Source: Pseudanabaena sp. FACHB-2040 (GTDB lineage Bacteria; Cyanobacteriota; Cyanobacteriia; Phormidesmidales; Phormidesmidaceae). Taken from it: a stretch of DNA of 64,000 bases. Below are positions 17,373 to 25,603 of the stretch, one piece after another. A model generated the notes under the pieces. It was not told the DNA's origin. It was given only the letters and a program-made list of their open reading frames with translations, and searched no databases. Every line of letters starts with the position of its first letter. Positions within the stretch are counted from its first letter, which is position 1. Location: NCBI RefSeq assembly GCF_014696715.1, contig NZ_JACJQO010000012.1, positions 150,975-214,974 on the forward strand. Direction: 5' to 3'. A program made the translations under genes and the position numbers.

Positions 17373-17390
17373 GGCGATTCGACAATCGCC
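17373..17390 (-). terminator. Rho-independent terminator for the 17544 gene
   Basis: GGCGATT and AATCGCC pair perfectly around a four-base loop. Read on the minus strand the stem is followed by CTTTTTTG. It lies about 150 nt after the stop of the minus-strand membrane protein gene. Confidence 0.65.
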
Positions 17391-17543
17391 ACAGCGAACT
17401 AATGCTAACAGAGCAAGATTTACCCGATGTTTCAGAAGGTAGGCTCTAGCCTGTGTCTATGCTGCGGCCCGTTGGTGGAGTTGGGAGTGCGATCGCACCT
17501 CAGGCTTGGGAGCCGCCCCGAAAGCCATATTGCACCCCAGACC

Positions 17544-17933
17544 CTATCCCAGATAAAACGCCGTCAGAAATGCCTCCTGCGGCTTCTGTGGATTCACAAA
17601 GACTTCAGTTCGGTCACCCCGGTTTAGCTTAATCCAGTTGCGCACAATGTAGTTACCGCGTTCGTAGGCCACATCGTTGTACTGGTAGGTGTAGCGCAGC
17701 AGCCATTCTCCCTGGGCCGATTTCTTGCGAGTAATCAGGGCCGTGACAGAGACCCCCTTGCTAAACACATCGCGAATCATGGTTACCCGTCTGAACATCA
17801 GAACTGCCGCCACCACAGAGACGGGAACTGTAAACACCAGAACACAGAAGATCGCCCCTGTAATCGCAACGCAAAAGAGCGTGCAGCACCAGAAATCAGT
17901 AAAAACAACCCTAAAAAAATCAGGTCGTTTCAT
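17544..17933 (-). CDS. Small membrane protein (DUF3592-like)
   Basis: A 129-residue protein with a long N-terminal hydrophobic stretch (about 12-50; TLFCVAITGAIFCVLVFTV then SVVAAVLMFRR), giving one long or two short membrane spans. The C-terminal 75 residues form a beta-rich soluble domain (WLLRYTYQYNDVAYERGNYIV, then GDRTEVFVNPQKPQEAFL). This membrane-plus-beta layout, with NPxxPxxA near the end, resembles DUF3592-type proteins of unknown role. It diverges from glcF. Confidence 0.6.
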   Translation of the reverse strand: MKRPDFFRVVFTDFWCCTLFCVAITGAIFCVLVFTVPVSVVAAVLMFRRVTMIRDVFSKGVSVTALITRKKSAQGEWLLRYTYQYNDVAYERGNYIVRNWIKLNRGDRTEVFVNPQKPQEAFLTAFYLG

Positions 17934-18128
17934 AGAGCTAACCTAAAGTCGCAAAATCAACACTCTAGGATTGCCCAAAAATGACCCAAAAACAAACAGG
18001 CTTCACCCTAAATTTTTCAATGGTTAAGCCTGAGTATTAAATTTTCGACCCGAAGCAAGACAGACGACACCCTCAATGCCCTATCCCTGCAAGGTAACCT
18101 GGAGAATAGATGACCTACGCGCCTACCC

Positions 18129-19487
18129 ATGCAAACGTCAGACAAGCCGCTCAAACTAGATACCAGCCTGGCCACTAATAGCGATGGGTTTGACCCCCAC
18201 GATCCACCCAATCCAGACCTGATCGATGCCTGTGTCCACTGCGGCTTTTGTTTGACCACCTGTCCCAGCTACCGGGTCATTGGCAAAGAAAACGACTCCC
18301 CTCGGGGCCGCATTTACCTGATGGATGCCATTAATAAAGGGGAAGCGCCTCTGTCCCCGGCTTCCGTTCAGCACTTTGACTCCTGCCTGGGCTGCCTTGC
18401 TTGCACCACCGCTTGCCCCTCAGGCGTGCAGTACGACAAGCTGATTGCCGCCGTGCGCCCTCAAATCCAGCGCAACCACTCCCGCAGTCTGCCCCAAAGG
18501 CTAGTGCGAAGTCTGATCTTCTCCCTCTTTCCCTACCCCGACCGGCTGCGGCTGTTGCTTACCCCGCTGGGCCTGTACCAAAAGCTGGGGCTCTCCCGGC
18601 TGGTGCAGGGGACTGGGCTGCTGCGACTGGTTTCTCCCAATCTGGCCGCGATGGAGTCTCTGCTGCCTCCGGTCACCCTGCAGTGCTTTCAAGACAATCT
18701 ACCCGAGCAAGTTCCGGCTCAGGGGCAGCAGCGGTTCCGGGTTGGGATGCTGCTGGGCTGTGTGCAGCGCGTCTTTTTCTCAGGTGTGAATGAGGCCACC
18801 GCCCGCGTGCTCTCAGCCAATGGTTGTGAAGTTATCATTCCCAAAGAACAGGGCTGCTGCTCGGCCTTACCGGCCCATCAAGGCGAAGAAGCTCAGGCTC
18901 AGGCTCTTGCCCGCCACATGATTGAGGTGTTTGAACAGGCCCAGGTCGATTACGTAATTATCAATGCCGCGGGCTGCGGCCATACCCTGAAGGAATACGG
19001 GCACATTCTGAAGGATGATCCGGCTTATCGGGAACGAGCCAAAGCCTTCTCTGCTAAGGTGCGGGACGTGCAGGAGTTTCTAGTCGAGGTCGGGCTTACT
19101 GCTACACTGCACCCCCTGACTGAAGAACCGCTCACCTTGGTCTATCAAGATGCCTGTCACCTACTCCACGGCCAGAAAATTAGCCAGCAGCCCCGCCAGA
19201 TCCTCAAGCAAATTCCCGGCGTTCAGCTGCGAGAACCGATGGACGCGGCTCTGTGCTGCGGCAGTGCTGGGGTCTACAATATGCTCCAGCCCCAAGTTGC
19301 TGAAGAACTAGGCCAAATGAAGGTCAATAACCTGCTTAATACAGGAGCGGTTCTGATCGCTTCGTCTAATCCAGGCTGCTCGCTTCAGATTCAAAAGCAT
19401 CTAGAGCAACAGAATAAGGCTATGCCGCTCATGCATCCCATACAGCTGCTAGATAAGTCCATCCGAGGGGAGCAGCTAGCGCTTTAG
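18129..19487 (+). CDS. glcF: Glycolate oxidase iron-sulfur subunit
   Basis: A 452-residue GlcF-like protein. Two 4Fe-4S ferredoxin motifs lie near the N-terminus: CVHCGFCLTTCP and CLGCLACTTACP. Two cysteine-rich CCG domains follow, with AGCGHTLKEYG, DACHLLHGQ and CCGSAGVYN. GlcF passes electrons from the flavin subunit GlcD to quinone during oxidation of glycolate to glyoxylate, a photorespiratory step. GlcD and GlcE are not in the window, so the subunits are encoded apart. A 7-bp inverted repeat (CAGGCTT, 17997-18003; AAGCCTG, 18026-18032) lies in the divergent promoter region. Confidence 0.92.
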   Translation: MQTSDKPLKLDTSLATNSDGFDPHDPPNPDLIDACVHCGFCLTTCPSYRVIGKENDSPRGRIYLMDAINKGEAPLSPASVQHFDSCLGCLACTTACPSGVQYDKLIAAVRPQIQRNHSRSLPQRLVRSLIFSLFPYPDRLRLLLTPLGLYQKLGLSRLVQGTGLLRLVSPNLAAMESLLPPVTLQCFQDNLPEQVPAQGQQRFRVGMLLGCVQRVFFSGVNEATARVLSANGCEVIIPKEQGCCSALPAHQGEEAQAQALARHMIEVFEQAQVDYVIINAAGCGHTLKEYGHILKDDPAYRERAKAFSAKVRDVQEFLVEVGLTATLHPLTEEPLTLVYQDACHLLHGQKISQQPRQILKQIPGVQLREPMDAALCCGSAGVYNMLQPQVAEELGQMKVNNLLNTGAVLIASSNPGCSLQIQKHLEQQNKAMPLMHPIQLLDKSIRGEQLAL

Positions 19488-19683
19488 CTTGCCCGCATAG
19501 GTCACGGTCGTTAGGACGCAGCTACAGCTGTGTACAACACTTCTTTGAATTGTGAATTGTACTGGCCCCTTAAATCCCGTTTTCTTGATGCCCGAAAGGC
19601 TTTATTCTAAGGAACTTCAACCTTCCTTCAGAATTAGAGGCTAGGGGATAAAAACCACTGTAATGACCGTGACCACAGCAACC

Positions 19684-20898
19684 CTACTTCTCAGCTACCA
19701 GCGATTCTTGGGAAAACTCACTAGCAACCTGTGCCCTGTCGGGTGCCAGTATAGTACTGACTGTGCTGGCGTCAGAATCGGGGGAATCTTGATTGGCTTG
19801 CCGCACTGACCGCACCGATCGTACTGACAGCAATACTTCTTTAATGACGACTGCAGTGGGTACGGCGACAACCACACCTAGCAGCCCGCCAACTCTTGCT
19901 CCAGTCAAGATGGCGATGAAAACCCAGAATGGGTTGAGCCCGGTCACGCTGCCTAAGACGCGGGGGGCCACCCCGTTTTCTACCAGCTGCTGAACAATGA
20001 CGGCAGCGATTACTACCTGTACGGCAATACTGATGTCTCGCAGGGCCACTAGAAAAGTTACGAGAGCAATGCCGACGGTTCCACCAAAGGGCACTAAGGC
20101 AATTAGGCCAATCGTGAGGCCAAACAGCAGGCCAAAGGGAACCTTTAAGATCAGGAAAATAGCGGTCAGGGACAGGCCCATGCAGGTTGCAACAATGAGC
20201 TGGCCCAAAAAGTAGTTTCGGAAGCTGCGGCTGAGGGTTTTGGAAAAGGGAATCTGCAGACGGGTGGGCAGCCAGCCGACCAGGCTCTCCCAAACTTCAT
20301 CTCCGTGCTGCAGCAGGTAAAAGGTCAAGATGATGGTCAGCAGTACGTCAAACAGCTTGCCCGCTGTGAAAACAGCGACTCCCAACGTCAGGTTGAGCGC
20401 TTCTCCCGCCAGGTTTTGAATCTGGATTTTAAGCCGGTCGTTGGCCTGAGAAATGACGACATCTAAATTAAAGGGCAAGCCCAGCTGATCGATCCGGCTG
20501 TCTAGCATGAGGAGCTGGTTTTTGCCGGAGTCAAACCATTCCGGTAGTCGGGCTACTAGCTGCTGAGCCTGGGTAATCACCAGCGGCAGCACGGTCACTC
20601 CAAGGGTGAGAAACGCAAACAGCGCTACCAGAGAAACTAAAATAGCGGCCTGTCCCCGCTTGAGCCCGGCTCTTTCTAGCCAGCTCATGGGATAGTTCAG
20701 CAGGAAGGCTAACAGGGCAGCGACCAACAGCGTCACTAAGATGGATCGAAAGTAGCTGAAGATGGTCGAAACTGCCCACACGTTGAGTAGCACCAGGGGG
20801 GCTGCCAAAGCCACCATGAGAAATTTTGACAAGGAGCTGAGGCTTTCCCACCAGAGGGTAAGCCTGTTTTTTGATGTCGCTTCTCCGGCTTGTGTCAT
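19684..20898 (-). CDS. AI-2E family transporter (PerM/YdiK-like)
   Basis: A 404-residue membrane protein with about seven or eight transmembrane segments: two near the N-terminus (about 30-85), one before a long periplasmic or cytoplasmic amphipathic region (about 110-190), and several in the C-terminal half (FYLLQHGDEVWE, then LGQLIVATCMGLSLTAIF, GLIALVPFGGTVG). PFGGTVG and RVLGS are typical of the family. Members include quorum-signal exporters and Na+/H+ antiporter-like proteins; the substrate here is unknown. I chose ATG 20898; a TTG four codons earlier is also possible. Confidence 0.88.
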   Translation of the reverse strand: MTQAGEATSKNRLTLWWESLSSLSKFLMVALAAPLVLLNVWAVSTIFSYFRSILVTLLVAALLAFLLNYPMSWLERAGLKRGQAAILVSLVALFAFLTLGVTVLPLVITQAQQLVARLPEWFDSGKNQLLMLDSRIDQLGLPFNLDVVISQANDRLKIQIQNLAGEALNLTLGVAVFTAGKLFDVLLTIILTFYLLQHGDEVWESLVGWLPTRLQIPFSKTLSRSFRNYFLGQLIVATCMGLSLTAIFLILKVPFGLLFGLTIGLIALVPFGGTVGIALVTFLVALRDISIAVQVVIAAVIVQQLVENGVAPRVLGSVTGLNPFWVFIAILTGARVGGLLGVVVAVPTAVVIKEVLLSVRSVRSVRQANQDSPDSDASTVSTILAPDRAQVASEFSQESLVAEK

Positions 20899-21146
20899 GG
20901 AATTGAGCAATTTTTAAGACTACCTCTCCGGCTCTCGCTGGCGCTGCTTCTCATTGTGGCGTAAGTTCAGGGAACCGGTAGGGGCACACCCGCGAGCTGC
21001 TTTCTCTAAAAATGATGGGTCAGGCTTTTCTCAACAATGGTCGCTCTACTGCGTCGTATCGCTCTCATCCAAGCTAACTTGCCTCCGATCTGGTTTCATG
21101 TTCCCAGAGAAAGAAAAAACCTTCAAGTCAGGATTGGCAGGGAGCT

Positions 21147-21725
21147 TTATCTCTCTGTAGCTATTTGAAATTCCTGCAATTGCTCAATCAGGTGATCGAA
21201 GAAGGGAGCTTGCTGGATTGCCTGCTGAGGAGACAGCCGCACTAGGCTATGACGCTTAAGCGCTACCAAAGCTGCCACCATTGCATCAAGGGGTACCTCT
21301 AGCCGGTAGTAGAGCTGGCGCAGTCGGGCAAGACCATGAGCGTTGGTGTAGGGGCTCTGACCGATGACTATGCCATAGGTAATGCAGCGGAGAAAGTGCC
21401 ACAGATCTCGCCAACATGCGATCGCACGTGCTTCAGGATATAGCCCACCGCCGGGTTCAGTGATGTCGGGAAAGTGGGCCAGCAAATCTGTGCGTGCTGC
21501 ATTCACAATGTCGTCTGCCTGCTCTCGGAGGACGTTTAAGGCTTCGGCCAAAGCTAAGTCTTGCTGAAGGCGTGCCAGGGGCAGCAGGTCTGTCTGTTCC
21601 AGAAATCGGCCTTCTCGATCGGCTTGATAGAGGACAGCCTGCATATCCAGAGGCGCTAGTTCGATATCAACTAACTGGGTGCGAACTTCAAATTCGTGGT
21701 CGGCCACAGTTGCTTTATTCGCCAT
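21147..21725 (-). CDS. Divergent phycobiliprotein-like protein
   Basis: A 192-residue member of the phycobilisome globin family, about 30 residues longer than usual, with an extension at the N-terminus. The bilin-binding core is intact: ACWRDLWHFLRCITYG aligns with the Cys84-x-Arg-Asp segment that holds the chromophore in alpha and beta subunits, so Cys, Arg and Asp are all kept. ARLRQLYYRLEVPLDAMVAAL matches the next helices. There is no second bilin Cys like phycocyanin beta Cys153. Sequence between the core motifs is far from CpcA, CpcB, ApcA or ApcB, so it is probably a minor or regulatory bilin protein. It diverges from the cpcU-like lyase gene over a 281-nt spacer. Confidence 0.85.
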   Translation of the reverse strand: MANKATVADHEFEVRTQLVDIELAPLDMQAVLYQADREGRFLEQTDLLPLARLQQDLALAEALNVLREQADDIVNAARTDLLAHFPDITEPGGGLYPEARAIACWRDLWHFLRCITYGIVIGQSPYTNAHGLARLRQLYYRLEVPLDAMVAALVALKRHSLVRLSPQQAIQQAPFFDHLIEQLQEFQIATER

Positions 21726-22006
21726 ACTGCTAAGGCTCCTGGCTTTGACGACCTAAGGGCAGGAATATACATCTGACCCTCATCTCAAATCATAACCGGA
21801 GACAGATTGCAGCTCGAAATTAAGTATAATTACTTAGCCTTTGCTTCTGAGCTTTTGAGAATTTCCTTCCTACGGCTAACCCCTTAACCCTTTCGGGTTA
21901 TTGCGATCTACGGGCGTCTCTACTAGGATTAAGAAAATTAACAAAATCCCTAGTAGGGATTGACTTTTGGGAAACTTTAATCTCTACCTAAGGTTGGGAC
22001 TGAGCT

Positions 22007-22543
22007 ATGCCGTTTTCAGTGGATACCGCCCGTTTACTGGCTGAATCTTTAGTGGAGTCGTTTTTCAGGGATTCGGAGGGCGACTGGCAGTCTGAGCGGC
22101 GCTACTACACCCTAAAGAGCGGGGAGACTCAAGAAGTCGTTAGCCAAATCCAAATTAAGTTCTTGCCTGCAGGCCACGAGGAACTGATCCATCTAGCTCA
22201 GCTGCATGAGTTGCGCCCTGAAGAAGCCTTAGTTTCTGGTGCCAGAGTGACATGGGAAAGTGACTACGTCGGCACTAGTAAAAAGCCTGTCGAGGGCAGC
22301 ACTATCTTCGGCGTGCGTGGTTCAACGCTGTTTCGAGATCGGGGTTTTGCTACCTCCAAGCCCGTTACCGCCCACTTCTTTTTCCGTGATCCTAGGACGA
22401 TGTTTCTCCGCACTGAGTATCAGGGATCTTCTTTTGAAGAGGAGATCAAGCTGATTGGCAAGCAGTATCGTACGCGCCAAACTGTGATTTCTCGTGCGGG
22501 TGAGGAAATTATGATTGGGCAGTATTTGGAGAAACGACTTTAG
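22007..22543 (+). CDS. CpcS/CpeS-family phycobiliprotein lyase, CpcU-like
   Basis: A 178-residue lipocalin-fold lyase of the CpcS/CpeS/CpcU family. The N-terminal helix with GDWQSERRYYTL and the barrel strands (GARVTWESDY, GSTIFGVRGSTLFRDRGF, MFLRTEYQ) fit the family. CpcS-type lyases attach phycocyanobilin to the Cys84-equivalent of phycobiliproteins; in some species CpcU works as a heterodimer with CpcS. A second, more canonical CpcS is encoded at 25022-25603, so this one is probably CpcU or a lyase for a special client. Divergence from the phycobiliprotein-like gene makes that protein a candidate substrate. Confidence 0.85.
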   Translation: MPFSVDTARLLAESLVESFFRDSEGDWQSERRYYTLKSGETQEVVSQIQIKFLPAGHEELIHLAQLHELRPEEALVSGARVTWESDYVGTSKKPVEGSTIFGVRGSTLFRDRGFATSKPVTAHFFFRDPRTMFLRTEYQGSSFEEEIKLIGKQYRTRQTVISRAGEEIMIGQYLEKRL

Positions 22544-22558
22544 GAAAAGGCAGATCGG

Positions 22559-22582
22559 GAGGGCGCAGAGGGCTGCGCCCTC
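22559..22582 (+). terminator. Hairpin after the cpcU-like gene
   Basis: GAGGGCGCA (22559-22567) and TGCGCCCTC (22574-22582) form a perfect 9-bp GC-rich stem with a six-base loop, 16 nt after the stop codon. No T-run follows, so it may protect the mRNA end rather than terminate. Confidence 0.55.
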
Positions 22583-22640
22583 AACTTGACATTGAACTTA
22601 GCACTGATAACTGCCTCAAAATCCTTAAACCCGTAAAATA

Positions 22641-22677
22641 AGGAACGATCCCCGACGTATGTTGCTTGGTCGTTCCT
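22641..22677 (+). promoter_or_regulatory. Inverted repeat abutting the cpcT start codon
   Basis: AGGAACGA (22641-22648) is perfectly complementary to TCGTTCCT (22670-22677). One base later the cpcT ATG begins at 22679. The only purine-rich SD-like sequence nearby, AGGA, is inside the upstream arm. If this folds in the mRNA, ribosome entry at cpcT would depend on opening it; on DNA it could equally be an operator. Confidence 0.45.
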
Positions 22678-22678
22678 C

Positions 22679-23272
22679 ATGACCCATTCGACTGATGTGC
22701 TGACTTTGGCTCGCTGGATGGCTGCTGACTTTAGTAACCAACAGCAAGCTTTTGACAACCCTCCCCTGTTCGCCCATATCCGGGTGTGTATGCGGCCGCT
22801 GCCGCCAGATTTGCTTTCTGGCACGAGTTTTTATTTGGAGCAGGCTTACGATTTTCAGCTCAACCGGCCTTACCGGGCTCGGGTGATGAAGCTTATTCCT
22901 CAAGACGACTACATCCTGATTGAGAACTACACGTTAAAGGATGAAGAGTCGTTCTATGGGGCTTCCCGAGATTTAGGAAAACTGGCTGAACTAAGCAGCG
23001 ATCGCATTGAAAAAATGGGTGGCTGCAATATGATCGTTCGCTGGGCGGACGGTCGCTTTAAGGGCAGTGTAGAGCCAGGTAAGGCCTGTATGGTTGTGCG
23101 CCAGGGCAAGACTACTTACCTAGACAGTGAGTTTGAAATTGATGCCAGTAAGTTTATTAGCTGGGACCGGGGCCGCGATCCTGAAACAGATGAGCACGTT
23201 TGGGGTTCAATGGCAGGCCCGTTCCACTTCCAGCGGCGGGCCAGCTTTGAAGGTGAGGTCGTTACCTCTTAG
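22679..23272 (+). CDS. cpcT: Phycocyanobilin lyase CpcT
   Basis: A 197-residue CpcT/CpeT-family protein. The N-terminus MTHSTDVLTLARWMAADFSN and the segments HIRVCMRPLP, EQAYDFQLNRPYR and GCNMIVRWADGRFKG are characteristic. CpcT attaches phycocyanobilin to Cys153 of phycocyanin beta, and the target Cys is present in the cpcB of this window. The start agrees with the family N-terminus although no free ribosome site precedes it. It lies between the cpcU-like gene and psaK on the same strand. Confidence 0.93.
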   Translation: MTHSTDVLTLARWMAADFSNQQQAFDNPPLFAHIRVCMRPLPPDLLSGTSFYLEQAYDFQLNRPYRARVMKLIPQDDYILIENYTLKDEESFYGASRDLGKLAELSSDRIEKMGGCNMIVRWADGRFKGSVEPGKACMVVRQGKTTYLDSEFEIDASKFISWDRGRDPETDEHVWGSMAGPFHFQRRASFEGEVVTS

Positions 23273-23388
23273 CATTGCTGCTTAGGCAGAGTCCGGTTTT
23301 TTAAGGATTGCAACAGAGAGGATGAGTTGGCACCTTTATGAGAAAGGATTTAAGCAAGGTATTCGATTATTAAGAGGTCAGTACTTTG

Positions 23389-23652
23389 ATGAACACCCTT
23401 TTACTCGCTGCTTCAACGATTCCTAACACCGTTAGCTGGAGCCCCAAGATCGCTATTGTCATGATCGTGGCGAACGTGCTTGCGATCGCAATTGGCAAAT
23501 ACACTATGAAAAACCCGGGTGCAGGCCCAGCTCTGCCCGGCTCTGCGTTTTTTGGTGGCATGGGCTGGCCCGCTCTGCTAGCGACCACTAGCTTCGGCCA
23601 CATTCTCGGTTTAGGCACCATCTTGGGCTTGGCTAACGCAGGCGTTCTTTAA
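23389..23652 (+). CDS. psaK: Photosystem I reaction centre subunit PsaK
   Basis: An 87-residue PsaK, a two-helix membrane subunit at the edge of PSI. The helices are KIAIVMIVANVLAIAIG and the C-terminal LLATTSFGHILGLGTILGL, linked by the conserved loop KNPGAGPALPGSAFFGGMG. PsaK binds chlorophyll and is involved in antenna coupling and state transitions. ATG 23389 is preceded by AAGAGG. It converges on cpcL, which encodes the linker that attaches phycocyanin rods to PSI, with a shared terminator between. Confidence 0.95.
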   Translation: MNTLLLAASTIPNTVSWSPKIAIVMIVANVLAIAIGKYTMKNPGAGPALPGSAFFGGMGWPALLATTSFGHILGLGTILGLANAGVL

Positions 23653-23704
23653 CCCTACTCCTGCCTGTACAGCAAAATTCTCCATAATATTTCTTTGTAA
23701 AAGC

Positions 23705-23731
23705 AAAAGCCCTCCTAATCGGAGGGCTTTT
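23705..23731. terminator. Bidirectional terminator between psaK and cpcL
   Basis: AAAAGCCCTCC (23705-23715) and GGAGGGCTTTT (23721-23731) form a perfect 11-bp stem with a five-base loop. T-runs occur on both strands, so it can end both convergent transcripts. Confidence 0.88.
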
Positions 23732-23755
23732 TATTAGGGCACAGGCAATAGATTG

Positions 23756-24499
23756 CTAGAGGTGGAGCCAGCCAAACCAGGACAATACGACTGCGATCGC
23801 AGTTAGCCCCAATAAGCTAGCTAGGGCATAGGTCAGAGCTGCCCCCACTTTACGGACTGGTTCAGGCGGCAGCCAAAGCGTGCCATCATCCACCACCCGA
23901 TCGGCCGAAAAGTCGTACCCCAATGCCGATAGCGTGCTCAGGTGCTCCTGGTCATAGCGGGGCATCCGCTCAAAAGGCAACTCCCCCTTAACCCGTTGAG
24001 GCAGCACCCGGCGGCGCTGGTAAGGTACTGTATTCTCCCCAAAATTGCTTAGATACTCTTCGCTGTTAAGCAAGTCATCAACAAAACCATAAAGCCCCTT
24101 GGTCGCCAGAATAATAGACCAGGCAATCTTTTCTCGCTCATCATAGACATTGCGGCCTAAAAGGCGCTGTACGCAAAGTTCAACAAAGCGATAATTGTTG
24201 TTGACCTCAAAATTCCAAGTGCGGAAAGCACCCGAGGTCGCCAGCCCTCGAATAAAATCCCTGACAGTAATTTGCCCTGACCTCAGTTGAGATTCCAGCA
24301 AAATCTGACGATTGCTTTTCAGCATCTGCTGTTCGTGAAAAACCTGACGGTAAGCGGCTGAAATCAAATCATCTGTGTCTAAAGCCGATAACACGCTATC
24401 AGCCGTATAGATTCTGGGGTGCTCATCACCTGGAACTTCAAAACCCTGAACCCGTTGATTTTGACTATTGGGAAAATAGTTTAGTAAAGGAAGAGCCAC
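23756..24499 (-). CDS. cpcL: Phycobilisome rod linker CpcL with C-terminal membrane anchor
   Basis: A 247-residue linker of the CpcG/CpcL family. Residues about 20-170 are a PBS linker domain ([50 protein letters not shown]). In place of the core-binding tail of CpcG1, the protein ends with a hydrophobic helix ([20 protein letters not shown]). This is the defining trait of CpcL (also called CpcG2): it builds core-less phycocyanin rods anchored in thylakoids that feed PSI, including PSI-NDH supercomplexes. No ordinary cpcG is in the window. It converges on psaK. Confidence 0.93.
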   Translation of the reverse strand: MALPLLNYFPNSQNQRVQGFEVPGDEHPRIYTADSVLSALDTDDLISAAYRQVFHEQQMLKSNRQILLESQLRSGQITVRDFIRGLATSGAFRTWNFEVNNNYRFVELCVQRLLGRNVYDEREKIAWSIILATKGLYGFVDDLLNSEEYLSNFGENTVPYQRRRVLPQRVKGELPFERMPRYDQEHLSTLSALGYDFSADRVVDDGTLWLPPEPVRKVGAALTYALASLLGLTAIAVVLSWFGWLHL

Positions 24500-25021
24500 T
24501 GCTTAATAACCTCCGTTCACTTTATAAATCATTGTTAACGAGACTGAAACTTAGCAAATGCCAAGTTTTTAAGGCTCTAAGAGGCAGTCTGAGAAGTGTC
24601 AAAGCCCGTTTGAGTTCTCCCCTAATACCATTAGAAAGAGGGAGAGAAATTCCTTTAAGAAGGGAAAATTGCGGCAGCTCATTATTTAGAAACTGAGCTG
24701 AAACAAACTTTCTAAAGCCCCCTAAGAAACCTCAACCGACTCTGCTTTAGACTAGGAGATTAGGGGATCAGGCTTTATTAATTCGACAGGGATAGTAACA
24801 TTCAGTCACGTTTCTTTAAACTGCAAGAAGCATTGTTATTGACCCGATAGAGACTCTTCTATCGATTAGAGAAGGCGACGTTATGTATTGCTTCAACCAC
24901 GTCTTTTTCTCTAGCTATTCTCTTTGGGCAAGGCTCTTAAAAGCACACGAACTGCAGTTGGCATTGCCAACTGCAGTTCGCTTCCAGCTTATATTTCAAG
25001 TTATTTCAAGTTGTCTAGGGT
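24500..25021. other. Intergenic region upstream of cpcL
   Basis: 522 nt between the cpcL start and the cpcS stop, both on the minus strand. The left part is AT-rich and should hold the cpcL promoter and leader. The right part carries the large palindrome listed separately. A frame at 24883-25122 crosses the palindrome and cpcS and looks like chance. Confidence 0.4.
24948..24980. repeat. Perfect 15-bp inverted repeat downstream of cpcS
   Basis: CGAACTGCAGTTGGC (24948-24962) and GCCAACTGCAGTTCG (24966-24980) are perfectly complementary with a three-base loop; each arm also contains the palindrome CTGCAG. On the minus strand it lies 42 nt after the cpcS stop and is followed by TGTGCTTTTAAG, so it may end the cpcS transcript, though the T-run is short. 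Confidence 0.7.
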
Positions 25022-25603
25022 CTACCAGCCAAAGGCTGAGAATGCTTCCTCAGGGGCATCTACCGACCCTGATTCTGCCTTATCGGCAACGCGAGACTCA
25101 GCACAAAAAGACGCCGTGCTGAGACCACCAAAGCGCTTCACAACACTGGTTCGCAGGCGCAGGTCGGGGTTGGCAAACCAAAACCGCTCTACCGAGCTCA
25201 TGGTTTCGTACTCAGTGATCAGCACTAGGCCCTCGTCCTCATCAATCTCATAGCTGCCAATGACAGGAACGATTTCGGCATAACCCCGTTCCCGTAATAG
25301 CTGGCCTGAGCGAGGGTTATCGGCATTGGGGACAAGGGCAAAGACGGTTGTGCCCTCATGGTTCTCATCGTCTTTATCCCAAGCCATAGAGCCTTGCCAT
25401 TTAACAAAGGCACCCCCTACAGCCAGGGCGGGCTCGACGCTGTGCAGCTTACAGATTTCAACCACGCTGGGATGGTCTGCATCTAGCGCTTCTACAGAAA
25501 TAGTAGACCCCCCCAACTCAGCTCGTCTGAAAGGCAGGTGATGAGTGGTTCGCTGAGATTGCCATTGACCCGCACTGAGGCGGAAAAAATCCATTACATC
25601 CAT
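25022..25603 (-). CDS. cpcS: Phycobiliprotein lyase CpcS
   Basis: A 193-residue CpcS-type lyase. The start MDVMDFFRLSAGQWQSQRTTHHLPFRR follows the family N-terminus, so I prefer ATG 25603 over the earlier ATG at 25672. GTTVFALVP, GQLLRERGYAEIVP and VERFWFANPDLRLRTS are typical barrel strands. It attaches phycocyanobilin to the Cys84-type site of phycocyanin beta and allophycocyanin subunits. It diverges from the cpc operon, so it shares the intergenic region that drives cpcB. Confidence 0.9.
   Translation of the reverse strand: MDVMDFFRLSAGQWQSQRTTHHLPFRRAELGGSTISVEALDADHPSVVEICKLHSVEPALAVGGAFVKWQGSMAWDKDDENHEGTTVFALVPNADNPRSGQLLRERGYAEIVPVIGSYEIDEDEGLVLITEYETMSSVERFWFANPDLRLRTSVVKRFGGLSTASFCAESRVADKAESGSVDAPEEAFSAFGW

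Larger units (their letters stand above)
17157..17543. other. Intergenic region between convergent genes
   Basis: 387 nt between two convergent genes. It holds a pair of GTTGGG inverted repeats at the left, a terminator for the minus-strand gene (17373-17390), and a HIP1 site near 17490. Frames of 60 to 66 codons here lack ribosome sites and look like chance. Confidence 0.45.

Noticed and set aside
24883..25122. A 79-codon plus-strand frame across the large palindrome
   Set aside because: It runs into antisense cpcS and its protein sequence reflects the palindrome, not a conserved product.
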